Positions 1 to 10,867 of a DNA stretch of 64,000 nt are shown here, in pieces. A program made the position numbers and the translations under genes. Source of the DNA: Paraburkholderia lycopersici (lineage in GTDB: Bacteria; Pseudomonadota; Gammaproteobacteria; Burkholderiales; Burkholderiaceae); the NCBI RefSeq assembly GCF_900096975.1, contig NZ_FMYQ01000005.1, positions 124,001-188,000 of the forward strand, read 5' to 3'. Under the pieces are notes generated by a model. The model was not told the DNA's origin and searched no databases. It saw nothing but the letters and a program-made list of their open reading frames with translations. The number at the start of each line of letters is the position of its first letter. Position 1 is the first letter of the stretch.

Positions 1-2802
1 AAATACCCCGTCAATCTGCTCGACACCCCGTTTCCGATGCGCGGCGACCTGCCCAAACGCGAGCCGAAATGGGTCAAGGAATGGGAGGACAACCAGGTCT
101 ACGAGAAGATCCGCGCGGCCTCGAAGGGCCGCAGGAAGTTCATCCTGCACGACGGCCCGCCGTATGCGAACGGCGACATCCACCTCGGCCACGCGGTCAA
201 CAAGATTCTCAAGGACATGATCGTCAAGGCGCGCAACCTCGCGGGCTTCGACGCGGTCTACGTGCCGGGCTGGGACTGCCACGGTATGCCGATCGAAATC
301 CAGATCGAGAAGCAGTTCGGCAAGTCGCTGCCCGCCCAGGAAGTGATGAAGAAGGCGCGCGAGTACGCGGCCGGCCAGATCGAGACGCAAAAGAAGGGCT
401 TCAAGCGCCTCGGCGTGCTCGGCGACTGGAACAACCCCTACAAGACCATGAATTTCGTCAACGAGGCCGGCGAGATCCGCGCGCTCGCGAAGATCATGGA
501 GAAAGGGTATGTGTTCCGGGGCCTCAAGCCCGTGAACTGGTGCTTCGACTGCGGCTCGGCGCTGGCCGAGGCCGAAGTCGAGTACAAGGACAAGACCGAT
601 CCGACCATCGACGTGCTGTTCCCGTTCGCGCAGCCCGCCGAAACGGCGGCCGCATTCGGCCTCGCCGCGCTGCCGCGCGAGGAAGGCGGCATCGTGATCT
701 GGACCACGACGCCGTGGACGATCCCGTCGAACCAGGCGCTGAACGTGCACCCGGAGATCGACTACGCGCTCGTCGACACGCAGCGCGGCCTCCTGATCCT
801 CGCCGTCGAGCGCGTCGAGGCGTGCATGAAGGACTTCGGCCTCGAAGGCCGGATCGTCGCCACCGCGAAGGGCGAAAAGCTCGCGAACCTGCGCTTTCAT
901 CACCCGCTCGCCTCGGCGCATCCGGGCTACCGGCGCACCTCGCCGATCTACCTCGGCGACTACGTCACGACCGACACCGGCACGGGCATCGTCCACTCGG
1001 CGCCCGCCTACGGCGTGGAAGACTTCGTGTCGTGCAAGGCGCACGGCATGGCCGACTCGGACATCATCAGCCCGGTGATGGGCGACGGCCGCTACGTCGA
1101 ATCGCTGCCGCTGTTCGGCGGTCTCTCGATCTGGGCCGCGAACCCGCAGGTCGTCGACGCGCTCGACGCCGCCGGCACGCTGCTGCGCAGCGAGAAGTAC
1201 CTGCACAGCTACATGCACTGCTGGCGCCACAAGACGCCCATCATCTACCGCGCCACGTCGCAGTGGTTCGCGGGCATGGACGTGACGCCGAAGGACGGCG
1301 GCAAGACGCTGCGCGAAACCGCGCTCGAAGGCATCGAGGCCACGGCGTTCTACCCGTCCTGGGGCAAGCAGCGCCTTTATTCGATGATCGCCAACCGCCC
1401 CGACTGGACGCTTTCGCGCCAGCGCCAATGGGGCGTGCCGATGGCGTTCTTCGTGCACAAGGAGACCGGCGAGCTGCATCCGCGCACGATCGAGCTGCTC
1501 GAACAGGTCGCGCAGCGCGTGGAAAAGGAAGGCATCGAGGCGTGGCAGACGCTCGATCCGCGCGAGCTGATCGGCGACGACGCCAACCTGTACGAGAAGA
1601 ACCGCGACACGCTCGACGTCTGGTTCGACTCGGGCACGACGCACTGGCACGTGCTGCGCGGCTCGCACAAGGACGCGCTGCAGTTCCCGGCCGACCTCTA
1701 TCTTGAAGGCTCGGACCAGCATCGCGGCTGGTTCCACTCGTCGCTGCTCACGGCTTCGATGCTCGACGGCCGCCCGCCCTACAACGCGCTGCTCACGCAC
1801 GGTTTCACGGTGGACGGCGAGGGCCGCAAGATGTCGAAGTCGCTCGGCAACGGCGTCGATCCGCATGAAGTGGCGAACCGCCTCGGCGCGGAAATCATCC
1901 GCCTGTGGATCGCCTCGACCGATTATTCGGGCGAGCTCGCGATCTCCGAGGAAATCCTGAAGCGCGTGACGGAAGGCTACCGCCGCATCCGCAACACGCT
2001 GCGCTTCCTGCTCTCGAACCTCTCGGACTTCGACTTCGACACGCACGCGCTGCCCGCGAACGAGTGGCTCGAAATCGACCGTTACGCGGTGGCGCTCACG
2101 CACACGCTGCAAAACGACGTGCTCGCGCACTACGACCGCTACGAGTTCCACCCGGTCGTGGCGAAGCTGCAGACGTTCTGCTCGGAAGACCTCGGCGGCT
2201 TCTACCTCGACGTGCTGAAGGACCGCCTCTACACGAGCGCGGCCGACTCGAAGGCGCGCCGCGGCGCGCAAACGGCGCTGCACCACATCACGCACAGCCT
2301 GCTGCGCATCCTCGCGCCGTTCCTCTCGTTCACGGCCGAGGAAGCGTGGAAGGTGTTCCAGCCGCACAGCGAAACCATCTTCACCGAGACGTTCCACGCA
2401 TTCCCGGACATCGCCGCCGCGCAGGATCTGATCGTCAAGTGGACGCTGCTGCGCGAAGTGCGCGGCAACGTGACGAAGGCGCTCGAAGAGGCGCGCGTGG
2501 CGAACCAGATCGGCTCGTCGCTGCAGGCCGAAGTGCGCATTCTCGCGAGCGGCGCGCGCTACGACGCGCTCGCCTCGCTCGGCGACGACCTCAAGTTCGT
2601 GCTCATCACGTCCGGGGCGGAAATCGTGAAGGTGGCAAGCGAGGCGGAGGAAGGCGTCGAGGTGGTGACGTCGAAATACCTCAAGTGCGAACGCTGCTGG
2701 CACTACCGCGAGGACGTCGGCGCGAACGCGGAACATCCGGGCCTGTGCGGCCGCTGCGTCGCGAATCTGTTCGGCGACGGCGAGAAACGGAGCGCGGCAT
2801 AA
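1..2802 (+). CDS. ileS: Isoleucyl-tRNA synthetase (5' end outside window)
   Basis: Charges tRNA-Ile with isoleucine in the cytoplasm (class I synthetase). The reading frame is open from base 1, so the true start lies upstream; the first ATG at 37 is internal, because the codons before it already read as conserved IleS sequence ([12 protein letters not shown]). The HIGH-type motif HLGH is at 181-192 and the KMSKS motif at 1828-1842. The C-terminal end carries two CxxC pairs (first pair at about 2686-2697) that form the zinc finger of bacterial IleS. The stop TAA shares one base with the lspA ATG (TAATG), so the two are translationally coupled. The ileS-lspA order is classic in proteobacteria. 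Confidence 0.97.
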   Translation, partial: KYPVNLLDTPFPMRGDLPKREPKWVKEWEDNQVYEKIRAASKGRRKFILHDGPPYANGDIHLGHAVNKILKDMIVKARNLAGFDAVYVPGWDCHGMPIEIQIEKQFGKSLPAQEVMKKAREYAAGQIETQKKGFKRLGVLGDWNNPYKTMNFVNEAGEIRALAKIMEKGYVFRGLKPVNWCFDCGSALAEAEVEYKDKTDPTIDVLFPFAQPAETAAAFGLAALPREEGGIVIWTTTPWTIPSNQALNVHPEIDYALVDTQRGLLILAVERVEACMKDFGLEGRIVATAKGEKLANLRFHHPLASAHPGYRRTSPIYLGDYVTTDTGTGIVHSAPAYGVEDFVSCKAHGMADSDIISPVMGDGRYVESLPLFGGLSIWAANPQVVDALDAAGTLLRSEKYLHSYMHCWRHKTPIIYRATSQWFAGMDVTPKDGGKTLRETALEGIEATAFYPSWGKQRLYSMIANRPDWTLSRQRQWGVPMAFFVHKETGELHPRTIELLEQVAQRVEKEGIEAWQTLDPRELIGDDANLYEKNRDTLDVWFDSGTTHWHVLRGSHKDALQFPADLYLEGSDQHRGWFHSSLLTASMLDGRPPYNALLTHGFTVDGEGRKMSKSLGNGVDPHEVANRLGAEIIRLWIASTDYSGELAISEEILKRVTEGYRRIRNTLRFLLSNLSDFDFDTHALPANEWLEIDRYAVALTHTLQNDVLAHYDRYEFHPVVAKLQTFCSEDLGGFYLDVLKDRLYTSAADSKARRGAQTALHHITHSLLRILAPFLSFTAEEAWKVFQPHSETIFTETFHAFPDIAAAQDLIVKWTLLREVRGNVTKALEEARVANQIGSSLQAEVRILASGARYDALASLGDDLKFVLITSGAEIVKVASEAEEGVEVVTSKYLKCERCWHYREDVGANAEHPGLCGRCVANLFGDGEKRSAA

Positions 2803-3317
2803 TGGCGAAAACCCTGCCGAAGCAGTCCGGATCGAACGGCGCGGGCGGCACGCTCGTGCCGTGGCTGGGCATCGCGGTGATCGTGATCCTCGCCGACCAG
2901 CTCACGAAGATCGCCATCGCGAAGATATTCAGCTACGGCGAAGGCCGCGCGATCACGTCGTTCTTCAATCTCGTGCTCGTCTACAACAAGGGCGCGGCGT
3001 TCAGCTTCCTGTCGGCGGCGGGCGGCTGGCAGCGCTGGGCGTTCACGGCGCTCGGCGTGGTCGCGGCGCTCGTGATCTGCTATCTGCTCAAGCGTCACGC
3101 CGCGCAGAAGCTCTTCTGCACGGCGCTCGCGCTCATCATGGGCGGCGCGCTCGGCAACGTGATCGACCGCCTGATGTACGGCCACGTGATCGACTTTCTC
3201 GACTTCCACGTGGGCGGCTGGCACTGGCCGGCGTTCAACCTCGCCGACAGCGCGATCACCGTCGGGGCGGTGCTGCTGGTGTTCGACGAATTGCGGCGCG
3301 TGCGCGGCGCGCGCTGA
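2802..3317 (+). CDS. lspA: Lipoprotein signal peptidase (signal peptidase II)
   Basis: Inner-membrane aspartyl protease that removes signal peptides from diacylglyceryl-modified prolipoproteins. It has 171 residues, the usual length, with about four hydrophobic membrane segments. The two catalytic aspartates are visible: D122 in GNVIDR and D149 in FNLADS. The start ATG overlaps the ileS stop by one base, so it is co-transcribed and coupled to ileS. It is followed after 60 bases by coaBC on the same strand. Confidence 0.97.
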   Translation: MAKTLPKQSGSNGAGGTLVPWLGIAVIVILADQLTKIAIAKIFSYGEGRAITSFFNLVLVYNKGAAFSFLSAAGGWQRWAFTALGVVAALVICYLLKRHAAQKLFCTALALIMGGALGNVIDRLMYGHVIDFLDFHVGGWHWPAFNLADSAITVGAVLLVFDELRRVRGAR

Positions 3318-3377
3318 GTGTGCATGGGACCGGAGCAAGTGGCAAAGGCACCCGCTCCGGCCGACAGGAGACCTGAC

Positions 3378-4607
3378 TTGAACACCTCCGCTGCAAACCC
3401 GGGCGAGCTGGCCGGGCGCCACCTCGTCCTCGGCATGACGGGCGGCATTGCCTGTTACAAGATCGCCGAGCTCACGCGCCTCCTGACCAAAGCCGGCGCG
3501 ACCGTGCAGGTCGTGATGACCGAGGCGGCCACGCAGTTCATCACGCCGGTCACGATGCAGGCGCTCTCGGGGCGCCCCGTCTACACGAGCCAGTGGGACG
3601 GCCGCGTGCCCAACAACATGGCGCACATCGACCTTTCGCGCGGCGCGGACGCCGTCGTCATCGCGCCCGCCTCCACCGACTTCCTCGCGAAGCTCGCCCA
3701 CGGTTTCGCCGACGACCTGCTCTCCACGCTGTGCGTCGCGCGCGACTGTCCGCTGCTGGTCGTGCCCGCGATGAACCGGCAGATGTGGAACCACCCCGCC
3801 ACTCAGCGCAACGTCGCGCAGCTGCGCGCGGACGGCGTCGAAACGCTCGGACCCGACTCCGGCCCGCAAGCGTGCGGCGAGGTCGGCGACGGCCGCATGC
3901 TCGAACCCGAGGCCGTGTACGAGTCGATCGTCTCGTTCTTCGCGTCGAAGGTGCTGGCGGGCCGCAAGCTCCTCATCACCGCCGGCCCGACCTTCGAGCC
4001 GCTCGATCCCGTGCGCGGCATCACCAACCGTTCGAGCGGCAAAATGGGCTTCGCGCTCGCGCGCGCCGCGCAGCAAGCCGGCGGCGACGTGCATCTGGTC
4101 GCGGGCCCGGTTGCGCTGCAAACGCCGTGGGGCGTGTATCGCGAGGACGTGCAAACCGCGCAGCAGATGTACGACGCAGTGATGCGCGCCGCGCCTGACG
4201 CCGACGTCTTCATCGGCGTGGCGGCGGTGGCCGACTGGCGCGTCGACCACGTAGCCGGGCACAAGATCAAGAAGACGGCCGGGCAGCGCATGCCCACGTT
4301 CACGTTCGTCGAGAACCCCGACATTCTGGCGTCGGTCGCGGCGATGCCGAATCCGCCGTTCTGCGTGGGTTTCGCGGCCGAAAGCGACGACCTCGAGGTA
4401 CACGGCGAGGAAAAACGCGCGCGCAAAAAGGTGCCGCTCCTGATCGGCAATCTCGGCCCGCTCACGTTCGGCCGGGACGACAATGAAGTCGTGCTGTTCG
4501 AGGCAGACGGCCGCACGCCGCTGCCGCGCGCGGCCAAGCAGGCGCTTGCGCAGACGCTCGTCGCCGAGATCGCGCGGCGTCTGCCCGACCCCAGCATCAT
4601 CTCGTGA
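3378..4607 (+). CDS. coaBC: Bifunctional phosphopantothenoylcysteine decarboxylase/synthetase
   Basis: Carries out two consecutive steps of coenzyme A synthesis: coupling of cysteine to 4'-phosphopantothenate (CoaB) and decarboxylation of the product (CoaC, FMN-dependent). The N-terminal CoaC half shows the active-site His in NMAHIDLSR, the PAMNRQMW substrate motif and the ACGE cysteine. The CoaB half starts near residue 190 (LLITAGPTFE, then ITNRSSGKMG). I chose the TTG at 3378, giving 409 residues, because AGGAGA lies six bases upstream and the family starts about here. An in-frame GTG at 3318, right after the lspA stop, would add 20 unconserved residues. It sits two genes upstream of dut, a common pairing. 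Confidence 0.95.
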   Translation: MNTSAANPGELAGRHLVLGMTGGIACYKIAELTRLLTKAGATVQVVMTEAATQFITPVTMQALSGRPVYTSQWDGRVPNNMAHIDLSRGADAVVIAPASTDFLAKLAHGFADDLLSTLCVARDCPLLVVPAMNRQMWNHPATQRNVAQLRADGVETLGPDSGPQACGEVGDGRMLEPEAVYESIVSFFASKVLAGRKLLITAGPTFEPLDPVRGITNRSSGKMGFALARAAQQAGGDVHLVAGPVALQTPWGVYREDVQTAQQMYDAVMRAAPDADVFIGVAAVADWRVDHVAGHKIKKTAGQRMPTFTFVENPDILASVAAMPNPPFCVGFAAESDDLEVHGEEKRARKKVPLLIGNLGPLTFGRDDNEVVLFEADGRTPLPRAAKQALAQTLVAEIARRLPDPSIIS

Positions 4608-4610
4608 CGC

Positions 4611-4640
4611 GCGCGCCGGCGCATCCGTGTGCCGGCGCGC
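4611..4640 (+). terminator. GC-rich hairpin after coaBC
   Basis: A 13-bp stem with one G-U pair (arms 4611-4623 and 4628-4640) and a TCCG loop starts just after the coaBC stop. There is no T-tract, so it may be an attenuator or an mRNA-stabilising stem and not a true intrinsic terminator. Confidence 0.35.
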
Positions 4641-4674
4641 GGCGCCGCGAACGTAGGCAAGGAGCAGTACTGCC

Positions 4675-5679
4675 ATGACACTGCTTTCCATACTGGATCA
4701 GTCCCCCGTCATCGCTGGGCACAGCGCGGCGGACGCCGTCGCCGCCACCATCGAACTTGCGCAGCTCGCCGACGACCTCGGCTATACGCGCTACTGGTGC
4801 GCCGAGCATCACGGCCTGCTGGGCGTGTGCAATCCCTGCCCGGAAGTCATGCTCGCGCGGCTCGGCAGCGTGACGAAGCGCATTCGCATCGGCTCGGGCG
4901 GCGTCATGCTGCCCTATTACAGCCCGTTCAAGGTTGCCGAGCAGTTCATGATGCTCGAGGCGCTTTTTCCGGGCCGCGTCGACCTCGGCGTCGGACGCGC
5001 GCCGGGCGGCGACATGCGCACCGCACAGGCCGTGGCCGCGGGCGCGTACAACCGGGGCGACCAGTTCGCGCAGCAGGTGCAGGATCTCGTCGGCTTGATG
5101 GACGGCACGCTGCCCGCCGACCACCTCGCGCACGGCGTCGTGCTGCAGCCGCAGATCGAGACGCGCCCGCAGCTCTGGGTGCTGGGCTCCAGCGACTTCG
5201 GCGGCATCCTCGCCGCGCAGCTCGGGCTGCGCTTCTCATTCGCGCATTTCATCAACGCGCACTTCGGGCATCTCGTGGCCGAGGCATATCGCGACCGCTT
5301 CAAGGCGGGCCACGAAGCGAAGCCGTATCTCGCGTGCGCCGTATTCGCGATTTGCGCCGACACGGAAGCCGAAGCCGCCGATCTCGAAAAAGCCGTCGAT
5401 CTGCGTCGCGTGCAAATGGCTTACGGCCTGAACGCGCCGATTCCGAGCATCGAGCAGGGGCGCGCTCAGGAATACGGCGAGCGCGAGCAGATCGTGATCG
5501 ACCGCGAGAAGCCGCGCAGCGTCATCGGCACGCCCGCGAGCGTGACCGAGCGCCTGCTTGCGATCAGGGACGATTTTCGCGCCGACGAACTCATCGTGCT
5601 AACCGTCGCGGGCAGCTACAAGGCTCGTCTGCGCTCCTGCGAACTTCTCGCCGAGGCGTTCCAGTTGCCTCGCGCCTGA
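4675..5679 (+). CDS. Luciferase-like (LLM) flavin-dependent oxidoreductase
   Basis: A 334-residue member of the bacterial-luciferase-like monooxygenase fold, of the single-subunit MsnO8-type group. The first strand (LSILDQSPV), the AEHHG motif near residue 42 and LGVGRAPGGD near residue 104 are typical of FMN-dependent TIM-barrel enzymes that work with a separate flavin reductase. The substrate cannot be read from sequence. A good AAGGAG lies upstream of the ATG. It is inserted between coaBC and dut on the same strand, 33 bases before dut, so it is probably co-transcribed, but no pathway link is visible. Confidence 0.85.
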   Translation: MTLLSILDQSPVIAGHSAADAVAATIELAQLADDLGYTRYWCAEHHGLLGVCNPCPEVMLARLGSVTKRIRIGSGGVMLPYYSPFKVAEQFMMLEALFPGRVDLGVGRAPGGDMRTAQAVAAGAYNRGDQFAQQVQDLVGLMDGTLPADHLAHGVVLQPQIETRPQLWVLGSSDFGGILAAQLGLRFSFAHFINAHFGHLVAEAYRDRFKAGHEAKPYLACAVFAICADTEAEAADLEKAVDLRRVQMAYGLNAPIPSIEQGRAQEYGEREQIVIDREKPRSVIGTPASVTERLLAIRDDFRADELIVLTVAGSYKARLRSCELLAEAFQLPRA

Positions 5680-5712
5680 ACAACCCACCACCGCCACAAC
5701 AACCGAATCGTC

Positions 5713-6159
5713 ATGAAAATCGACATCAAGATCCTGAACGAGCGCATGCGCGACCAGCTGCCCCAATACGCGACGCCGGGCAGCGCCGGCCTCGACCTGC
5801 GCGCGTGCATCGACGCGCCGATCACGCTCGAAGCGGGCGAAACGAAGCTCGTGCCGACGGGCCTCGCGATCCACGTCGCCGATCCGGGCTACGCGGCGCT
5901 GATCCTCCCGCGCTCGGGCCTCGGCCACAAGCACGGCATCGTGCTCGGCAACCTGGTCGGCCTGATCGACTCCGACTACCAGGGCGAGCTGATGATCTCC
6001 ACCTGGAATCGCGGCCACGCGACGTTCACGCTCAACCCGCTGGAGCGCCTCGCGCAGCTCGTGATCGTGCCGGTCGTGCAGGCGCAGTTCAATATCGTCG
6101 ACGACTTCGAGGCAAGCGAGCGCGGCGCGGGCGGCTTCGGCAGCACGGGCAAGCATTGA
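5713..6159 (+). CDS. dut: dUTP diphosphatase
   Basis: Hydrolyses dUTP to dUMP and pyrophosphate, keeping uracil out of DNA and feeding thymidylate synthesis; a homotrimeric cytosolic enzyme. All five dUTPase motifs are present in 148 residues: [30 protein letters not shown] with the catalytic aspartate, LAQLVIVP, and the glycine-rich tail [11 protein letters not shown] strong terminator follows immediately, making dut the last gene of the ileS-lspA-coaBC block. Confidence 0.97.
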   Translation: MKIDIKILNERMRDQLPQYATPGSAGLDLRACIDAPITLEAGETKLVPTGLAIHVADPGYAALILPRSGLGHKHGIVLGNLVGLIDSDYQGELMISTWNRGHATFTLNPLERLAQLVIVPVVQAQFNIVDDFEASERGAGGFGSTGKH

Positions 6160-6194
6160 GCGCAACGCGCTCGCCTGTGCATTGCGCAGGCCAC

Positions 6195-6222
6195 AAAAAA
6201 GCACGCCGAGGCGTGCTTTTTT
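6195..6222. terminator. Bidirectional intrinsic terminator, dut / permease
   Basis: Stem GCACGC with loop CGAG and GCGTGC, flanked by a run of six A on the left and six T on the right. It works in both directions between the convergent dut and amino-acid permease genes. Confidence 0.9.
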
Positions 6223-6226
6223 GCTT

Positions 6227-7642
6227 TTAGAGCGTGGCCTCGGTTCGCCCGGCCACATCGGGGCGCCGGCGATACCAAAGCGCATACGCCACCACGAGCA
6301 CCACGAGAAACGCGAGGCCATAGGCCAGCGTCATGCGGAACTCGCGCGTAAACGCCGTGCCGGCCAGAATGCCGAGCATCAGGATCGCGCCCAGCACGCT
6401 CGTGAACGGGAAGCCCCACATGCGGAACCGCAGCGCTGCGCCGCCTTCGCGCTCCCGGCGCATGCGGAAGAATATCTGCGTGACGAAGATCATGAGCCAC
6501 GTGAACATCGCGCCGAACATGGCGATCGACATCATCAGCGTGAACGCCGCCTGTGGCCAGAGCGCATTGAGCACGGCCGCCACGGCAATGCCGATGGTGG
6601 AGAGCGAAAGCGCGGCGGTGGGCACGCCGTGGCGCGTGAGCCGGCCGAACACCGTGGGCGCGTACCCGGCGCGCGAGAGGCTGAACATCATCCGCGTGGT
6701 GATGTAGAGCTGGCTGTTCATCGCCGAGAGCGCCGCCACGAGCACGACGAAGTTGATCGCACCCGCCGCGTACGGCACGCCGGTCGCGGCCATGACCTTC
6801 ACGAACGGGCTCTCGTCGCCGCCCGCCGCGGTCCACGGCACGATGGCGAGCATGAGCGCGAGCGTGAGCAGGTAGAACAGCACGAGGCGCAGCACGGTCG
6901 CGCGGAACGCGCGCGTGACGGCGCGCTGCGGGTCCCGCGCCTCGGCGGCGGCGACGGCGATCGTCTCCACGCCGAGGTAGCTGAACAGCGAGACGATCGT
7001 CCCCACCCAGACGCCCCACCAACCCTTCGGCAGCAATCCGCCGTGCGAGGTGTAGTTCGCGAAACCCACGCCGGACCCGGCCGGCGCCCGCCACACGAAC
7101 CACGCACCCAGCACGATGAACGCGACGATGGCCGCGATCTTGAGGCTCGAAAAGAGGTATTCGATGGTGCCGTAGGCGCGCACGCTCATTGCGTTCACAA
7201 CGATCAGCGCCGCCGAAAATCCGACGATCCAGTAGAGCCCCGGCACGTGCGGAAACCAGAATTTCATGTAGACGGCGATCGCCGCAACCTCGGTGCCGAC
7301 CGCAAGCACATAGGCGGACCAATACGCATAGCGCACGACGAAACCGGCAAGCGGACCGATGTAGTGCTCGGCATACGCGCCGAACGAGCCCGGCACCGGG
7401 TGCGCGACGGTCATTTCGGCGAGCGCGCCCATCAACAGCAAGGCGATCAGCGCGCCGATCCCATAAGAGACCAGCACGCCCGGGCCGGCAAACGAAATCG
7501 CGAAGCCGCTGCCGAGAAAGAGCCCCGTGCCGACCGCCCCGCCGACGGCGATCATCGTCATCTGCCCGGCGGACAAGCCCTGGCGCAGCCCCTTTTCGCG
7601 CTCGACGATGGTTTCGAACGCCCCCGATTTATGTGGTACCAC
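6227..7642 (-). CDS. Amino-acid permease, APC superfamily (AAT family)
   Basis: Inner-membrane proton-coupled amino-acid importer of 471 residues with about twelve membrane helices. The first helix has the family signature (MIAVGGAVGTGLFLGSG), followed by PGSFGAYAEHYIGP. It resembles the GabP/ProY/LysP group, but the substrate cannot be assigned. The start is a GTG at 7642; no in-frame ATG precedes the first helix except one already inside it. An AGGGG lies about eleven bases upstream, a weak fit. It stands alone on the minus strand downstream of clpA, separated from it by a strong terminator. Confidence 0.87.
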   Translation of the reverse strand: MVPHKSGAFETIVEREKGLRQGLSAGQMTMIAVGGAVGTGLFLGSGFAISFAGPGVLVSYGIGALIALLLMGALAEMTVAHPVPGSFGAYAEHYIGPLAGFVVRYAYWSAYVLAVGTEVAAIAVYMKFWFPHVPGLYWIVGFSAALIVVNAMSVRAYGTIEYLFSSLKIAAIVAFIVLGAWFVWRAPAGSGVGFANYTSHGGLLPKGWWGVWVGTIVSLFSYLGVETIAVAAAEARDPQRAVTRAFRATVLRLVLFYLLTLALMLAIVPWTAAGGDESPFVKVMAATGVPYAAGAINFVVLVAALSAMNSQLYITTRMMFSLSRAGYAPTVFGRLTRHGVPTAALSLSTIGIAVAAVLNALWPQAAFTLMMSIAMFGAMFTWLMIFVTQIFFRMRREREGGAALRFRMWGFPFTSVLGAILMLGILAGTAFTREFRMTLAYGLAFLVVLVVAYALWYRRRPDVAGRTEATL

Positions 7643-7764
7643 TATTTACACCCCTGCTTCGCGCAGACGCGACCGGGCGCTGCGCATGAAAGAACCGCCG
7701 ACGGCGAGACAAAGCGCCTATTTTAGCTGGCGAGGCTTCACCCGCCTCCCAGGCGGCGACGGGC

Positions 7765-7800
7765 AAAAGAAAACGGCGCAGTCCTTTCGGACCACGCCGT
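7765..7800 (-). terminator. Intrinsic terminator of clpS-clpA
   Basis: Read on the minus strand: ACGGCG-TG-GTCC, loop GAAA, GGAC-TG-CGCCGT, followed by TTTTCTTTT. It lies 36 bases past the clpA stop and isolates clpA from the permease gene. Confidence 0.9.
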
Positions 7801-7835
7801 CTCGCATGACCAGGCGCGCCGTACCGCGCGGCCGC

Positions 7836-10127
7836 TTACTCCACTTCGACCGCTTCCGGGTTGCGCGGCGCAGGCTGCTCGTCGAACGTGAGCTGGACCT
7901 TGTCGTCCGCATCCACGTCCACGGTCACGCGGCCGCCGTTCATGAGCTTGCCGAACAACAGTTCGTCGGCGAGCGCACGGCGGATCGTGTCCTGGATCAG
8001 GCGCTGCATCGGCCGCGCGCCCATGAGCGGGTCGAAGCCGTGCTTCGCCAGATGCTTGCGCAGCGCGTCGGTGAAGATCGCGTCGACCTTCTTCTCGTGC
8101 AACTGATCCTCCAGCTGCATGAGGAACTTGTCGACCACGCGCATGATGATTTCCTCGTCGAGCGCGCGGAAGCTGATCGTCGCATCGAGCCGGTTGCGGA
8201 ACTCGGGCGTGAACAGCCGCTTGATGTCGGCCAGTTCGTCGCCCTGCTCGCGGCGGGTCGTGAAACCGATCGTCGCCTTGTTCATCGACTCGGCGCCCGC
8301 ATTCGTCGTCATGATGATGATGACGTTGCGGAAATCTGCCTTGCGGCCGTTGTTGTCGGTCAGCGTGCCGTGGTCCATCACCTGGAGCAGCACGTTGAAG
8401 ATGTCCGGATGCGCCTTCTCGATTTCGTCGAGCAGCAGCACGCAGTGCGGCTTCTTCGTGACGGCTTCGGTGAGCAGACCGCCCTGGTCGAACCCGACGT
8501 AGCCCGGCGGCGCGCCGATCAGGCGGCTCACCGCGTGGCGCTCCATGTACTCCGACATGTCGAAGCGGATCAGCTCGATGCCGAGCGTGAACGCGAGCTG
8601 CCGCGCCACTTCGGTCTTGCCGACGCCGGTCGGGCCCGAGAACAGGAACGAGCCGATCGGCTTGTCGGTCTTGCCGAGGCCCGCGCGCGCCATCTTGATC
8701 GAGGCGGACAACGCGTCGATGGCGGGGTCCTGGCCGAACACGACGGCCTTCAGGTCGCGGTCGAGCGTCTGCAGCTTGCTGCGGTCGTCCTGCGAGACGC
8801 TTTGCGCCGGCACGCGCGCGATCTTCGAGATGATCTCCTCGATCTCGCTCTTGCCGATGGTCTTCTTCTGCTTCGACTTCGGCAGGATGCGTTGCGCCGC
8901 GCCCGCTTCGTCGATCACGTCGATCGCCTTGTCGGGCAGATGACGGTCGGTGATGAAGCGCGCCGAGAGTTCGGCGGCCGCATTCAGCGCACCCGACGAA
9001 TACTTCACGCCGTGGTGCTCCTCGAAGCGCGATTTCAGGCCGCGCAGGATCGCCACCGTCTGCTCGACGGTCGGCTCGACCACATCGACTTTCTGGAAGC
9101 GCCGCGACAATGCAGCGTCCTTTTCGAAAATCCCGCGATACTCGGTGAACGTCGTTGCGCCGATGCACTTGAGCGTGCCCGACGACAGCGCCGGCTTGAG
9201 CAGGTTCGAGGCGTCGAGCGTGCCGCCCGACGCGGCGCCCGCGCCGATCAGCGTGTGAATCTCGTCGATGAACAGGATCGCGTGCGGACGCTCCTTCAGC
9301 TCCTTGAGCACCGTCTTCAGGCGCTGCTCGAAGTCGCCGCGATACTTGGTGCCCGCGAGCAACGCGCCCATGTCGAGCGAGTAGACCTGCGCGTCCGCGA
9401 GGATGTCCGGCACCTCGCCGCGCGTGATCCGCCAGGCGAGGCCCTCCGCGATCGCGGTCTTGCCGACCCCGGCCTCGCCCACGAGCAGCGGATTGTTCTT
9501 GCGGCGGCGGCACAGCACCTGCACGACGCGCTCGACTTCCAGTTCGCGCCCGATCAGCGGATCGATGCGGCCGTCCTTCGCCATCTGGTTCAGGTTCTGC
9601 GTGAACTGGGCGAGCGGCGTTTCCTTCTGGCCGGCGGCGTCTTCGGCTTCGGCGTTCGCGTCGCTGGCCTTGGCCGCTTCGCCACTACCCGTTTTCGCGA
9701 TGCCGTGCGAAATGAAGTTCACGACGTCCAGCCGCGTGACGCCCTGCTGCTGCAGGTAGTACACCGCGTGCGAATCCTTCTCGCCGAAGATGGCGACCAG
9801 CACGTTCGCGCCCGTCACTTCCTTCTTGCCGTTCGAAGTCGACTGGACGTGCATGATCGCGCGCTGGATCACGCGCTGGAACCCGAGCGTCGGCTGCGTA
9901 TCGACGTCGTCGGTGCCGGGGACCGTGGGGGTGTTGTCGTGAATGAAGTTGCGCAGGTTCTGTCGCAGGTCTTCGATATTGGCGGCACACGCGCGCAGTA
10001 CTTCCGCCGCCGTTGGATTGTCCAACAGCGCCAGGAGCAGATGCTCGACCGTTATGAACTCGTGCCGCGCCTGACGTGCTTCCATGAACGCCATGTGCAG
10101 GCTGACTTCCAGTTCCTGGGCAATCAT
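7836..10127 (-). CDS. clpA: ATP-dependent Clp protease ATP-binding subunit ClpA
   Basis: Hexameric AAA+ unfoldase that feeds substrates, including N-degron proteins delivered by ClpS, into the ClpP chamber. It has 763 residues: a Clp N-domain (1-145), AAA-1 with Walker [12 protein letters not shown]-2 with Walker A GPTGVGKT and Walker [12 protein letters not shown], and a D2-small domain. The true start is the ATG at 10127 (MIAQELE), not an upstream in-frame codon: TGGAGGAAGC lies just before it, inside the end of clpS, and the ATG overlaps the clpS stop as ATGA. Transcription runs clpS then clpA. A second ClpP-type gene lies about 30 kb away at 39.9 kb. Confidence 0.97.
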   Translation of the reverse strand: MIAQELEVSLHMAFMEARQARHEFITVEHLLLALLDNPTAAEVLRACAANIEDLRQNLRNFIHDNTPTVPGTDDVDTQPTLGFQRVIQRAIMHVQSTSNGKKEVTGANVLVAIFGEKDSHAVYYLQQQGVTRLDVVNFISHGIAKTGSGEAAKASDANAEAEDAAGQKETPLAQFTQNLNQMAKDGRIDPLIGRELEVERVVQVLCRRRKNNPLLVGEAGVGKTAIAEGLAWRITRGEVPDILADAQVYSLDMGALLAGTKYRGDFEQRLKTVLKELKERPHAILFIDEIHTLIGAGAASGGTLDASNLLKPALSSGTLKCIGATTFTEYRGIFEKDAALSRRFQKVDVVEPTVEQTVAILRGLKSRFEEHHGVKYSSGALNAAAELSARFITDRHLPDKAIDVIDEAGAAQRILPKSKQKKTIGKSEIEEIISKIARVPAQSVSQDDRSKLQTLDRDLKAVVFGQDPAIDALSASIKMARAGLGKTDKPIGSFLFSGPTGVGKTEVARQLAFTLGIELIRFDMSEYMERHAVSRLIGAPPGYVGFDQGGLLTEAVTKKPHCVLLLDEIEKAHPDIFNVLLQVMDHGTLTDNNGRKADFRNVIIIMTTNAGAESMNKATIGFTTRREQGDELADIKRLFTPEFRNRLDATISFRALDEEIIMRVVDKFLMQLEDQLHEKKVDAIFTDALRKHLAKHGFDPLMGARPMQRLIQDTIRRALADELLFGKLMNGGRVTVDVDADDKVQLTFDEQPAPRNPEAVEVE

Positions 10128-10438
10128 GCTTCCTCCATCACACACTGCAGCGGATGCCCGGCCTGCCGTGCGTGGGTAACGACTTGCTCAACCTTGGTCG
10201 ACGCGATGTCCCGCGTATAGACCCCACAAACTCCCCTGCCCTCGCGATGCACCTTCAACATGATCTGCGTTGCGGTCTCGCGGTCCTTATTGAAATATTC
10301 CTGCACGATCATCACGACGAATTCCATCGGCGTGTAGTCGTCGTTCATCAGCACGACCTTGTACATGGAGGGCGGTTTGACCTTTTGCTCCTGCCGCTCC
10401 AGTACGGTTGAATCCTGCTTGTCCGGGATAATCGCCAT
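10124..10438 (-). CDS. clpS: ATP-dependent Clp protease adaptor ClpS
   Basis: Adaptor that binds proteins with destabilising N-terminal residues and hands them to ClpA. It has 104 residues, with the core [11 protein letters not shown] and the later HREGRGVCG motif. It is translationally coupled to clpA by an ATGA overlap. The start is secure by family comparison, but no Shine-Dalgarno is visible: the bases before ATG read TAGAATGGGTGT. A TTGCGG-16-TAGAAT promoter would place the transcript start at or next to the ATG, so this may be a leaderless gene. Confidence 0.96.
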   Translation of the reverse strand: MAIIPDKQDSTVLERQEQKVKPPSMYKVVLMNDDYTPMEFVVMIVQEYFNKDRETATQIMLKVHREGRGVCGVYTRDIASTKVEQVVTHARQAGHPLQCVMEEA

Positions 10439-10444
10439 ACACCC

Positions 10445-10472
10445 ATTCTAAACAACTCGGACAGGCCCGCAA
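10445..10472 (-). promoter_or_regulatory. Candidate clpS promoter giving a leaderless mRNA
   Basis: On the minus strand TTGCGG (10472-10467), 16 bases, then TAGAAT (10450-10445). The expected transcription start, about seven bases further, coincides with the clpS ATG at 10438. The -35 match is moderate. Confidence 0.45.
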
Positions 10473-10838
10473 TCCTGCCGTAACCCGACCGGCCGTCCGG
10501 TGAACCCGGCGCTTGCGACCTGCATGCCGTCGCCAGCAATTCACGCGCCGTGACCCGGCCCCGATCCCTTCGACCGGCTGCGGGGCCGGTACACAATTCT
10601 GCTGCCAGCAGCTTTCGCGCCACCGTTGAATCGAGTATCGCACAACCTTGGCGTCGCCGTGGAAAGCGACTGTAGGCGCCCGCACGCAGCATGTCAGATT
10701 CCATGCGGTGCATCCCATGTGCGTCGATTGTGCGGTTTTTCAAGATGACGCGCACACTGCGCGCAGCGTCGGCGAAAAGCAGGAAAAACCCTGGAAATGC
10801 GTTCTTTACAACGCGTCAGAGAACGTCTCAAAATATTC

Positions 10839-10867
10839 TTGACAGCAGAATAAAGAGCCCCAACAAT
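10839..10867 (+). promoter_or_regulatory. Sigma-70 promoter of the cold-shock gene
   Basis: TTGACA (10839-10844), a 17-bp spacer and AACAAT (10862-10867). The -35 is a perfect consensus. The predicted start near 10874 gives a leader of about 130 bases before the coding region, in keeping with the long leaders typical of cspA-type mRNAs. Confidence 0.7.

Noticed and set aside
2703..4691. 662-codon minus-strand frame across lspA and coaBC
   Set aside because: Shadow of well-conserved plus-strand genes with low-complexity translation.
7527..10220. 897-codon plus-strand frame opposite clpA
   Set aside because: Shadow of clpA; the composition is that of a complement frame.
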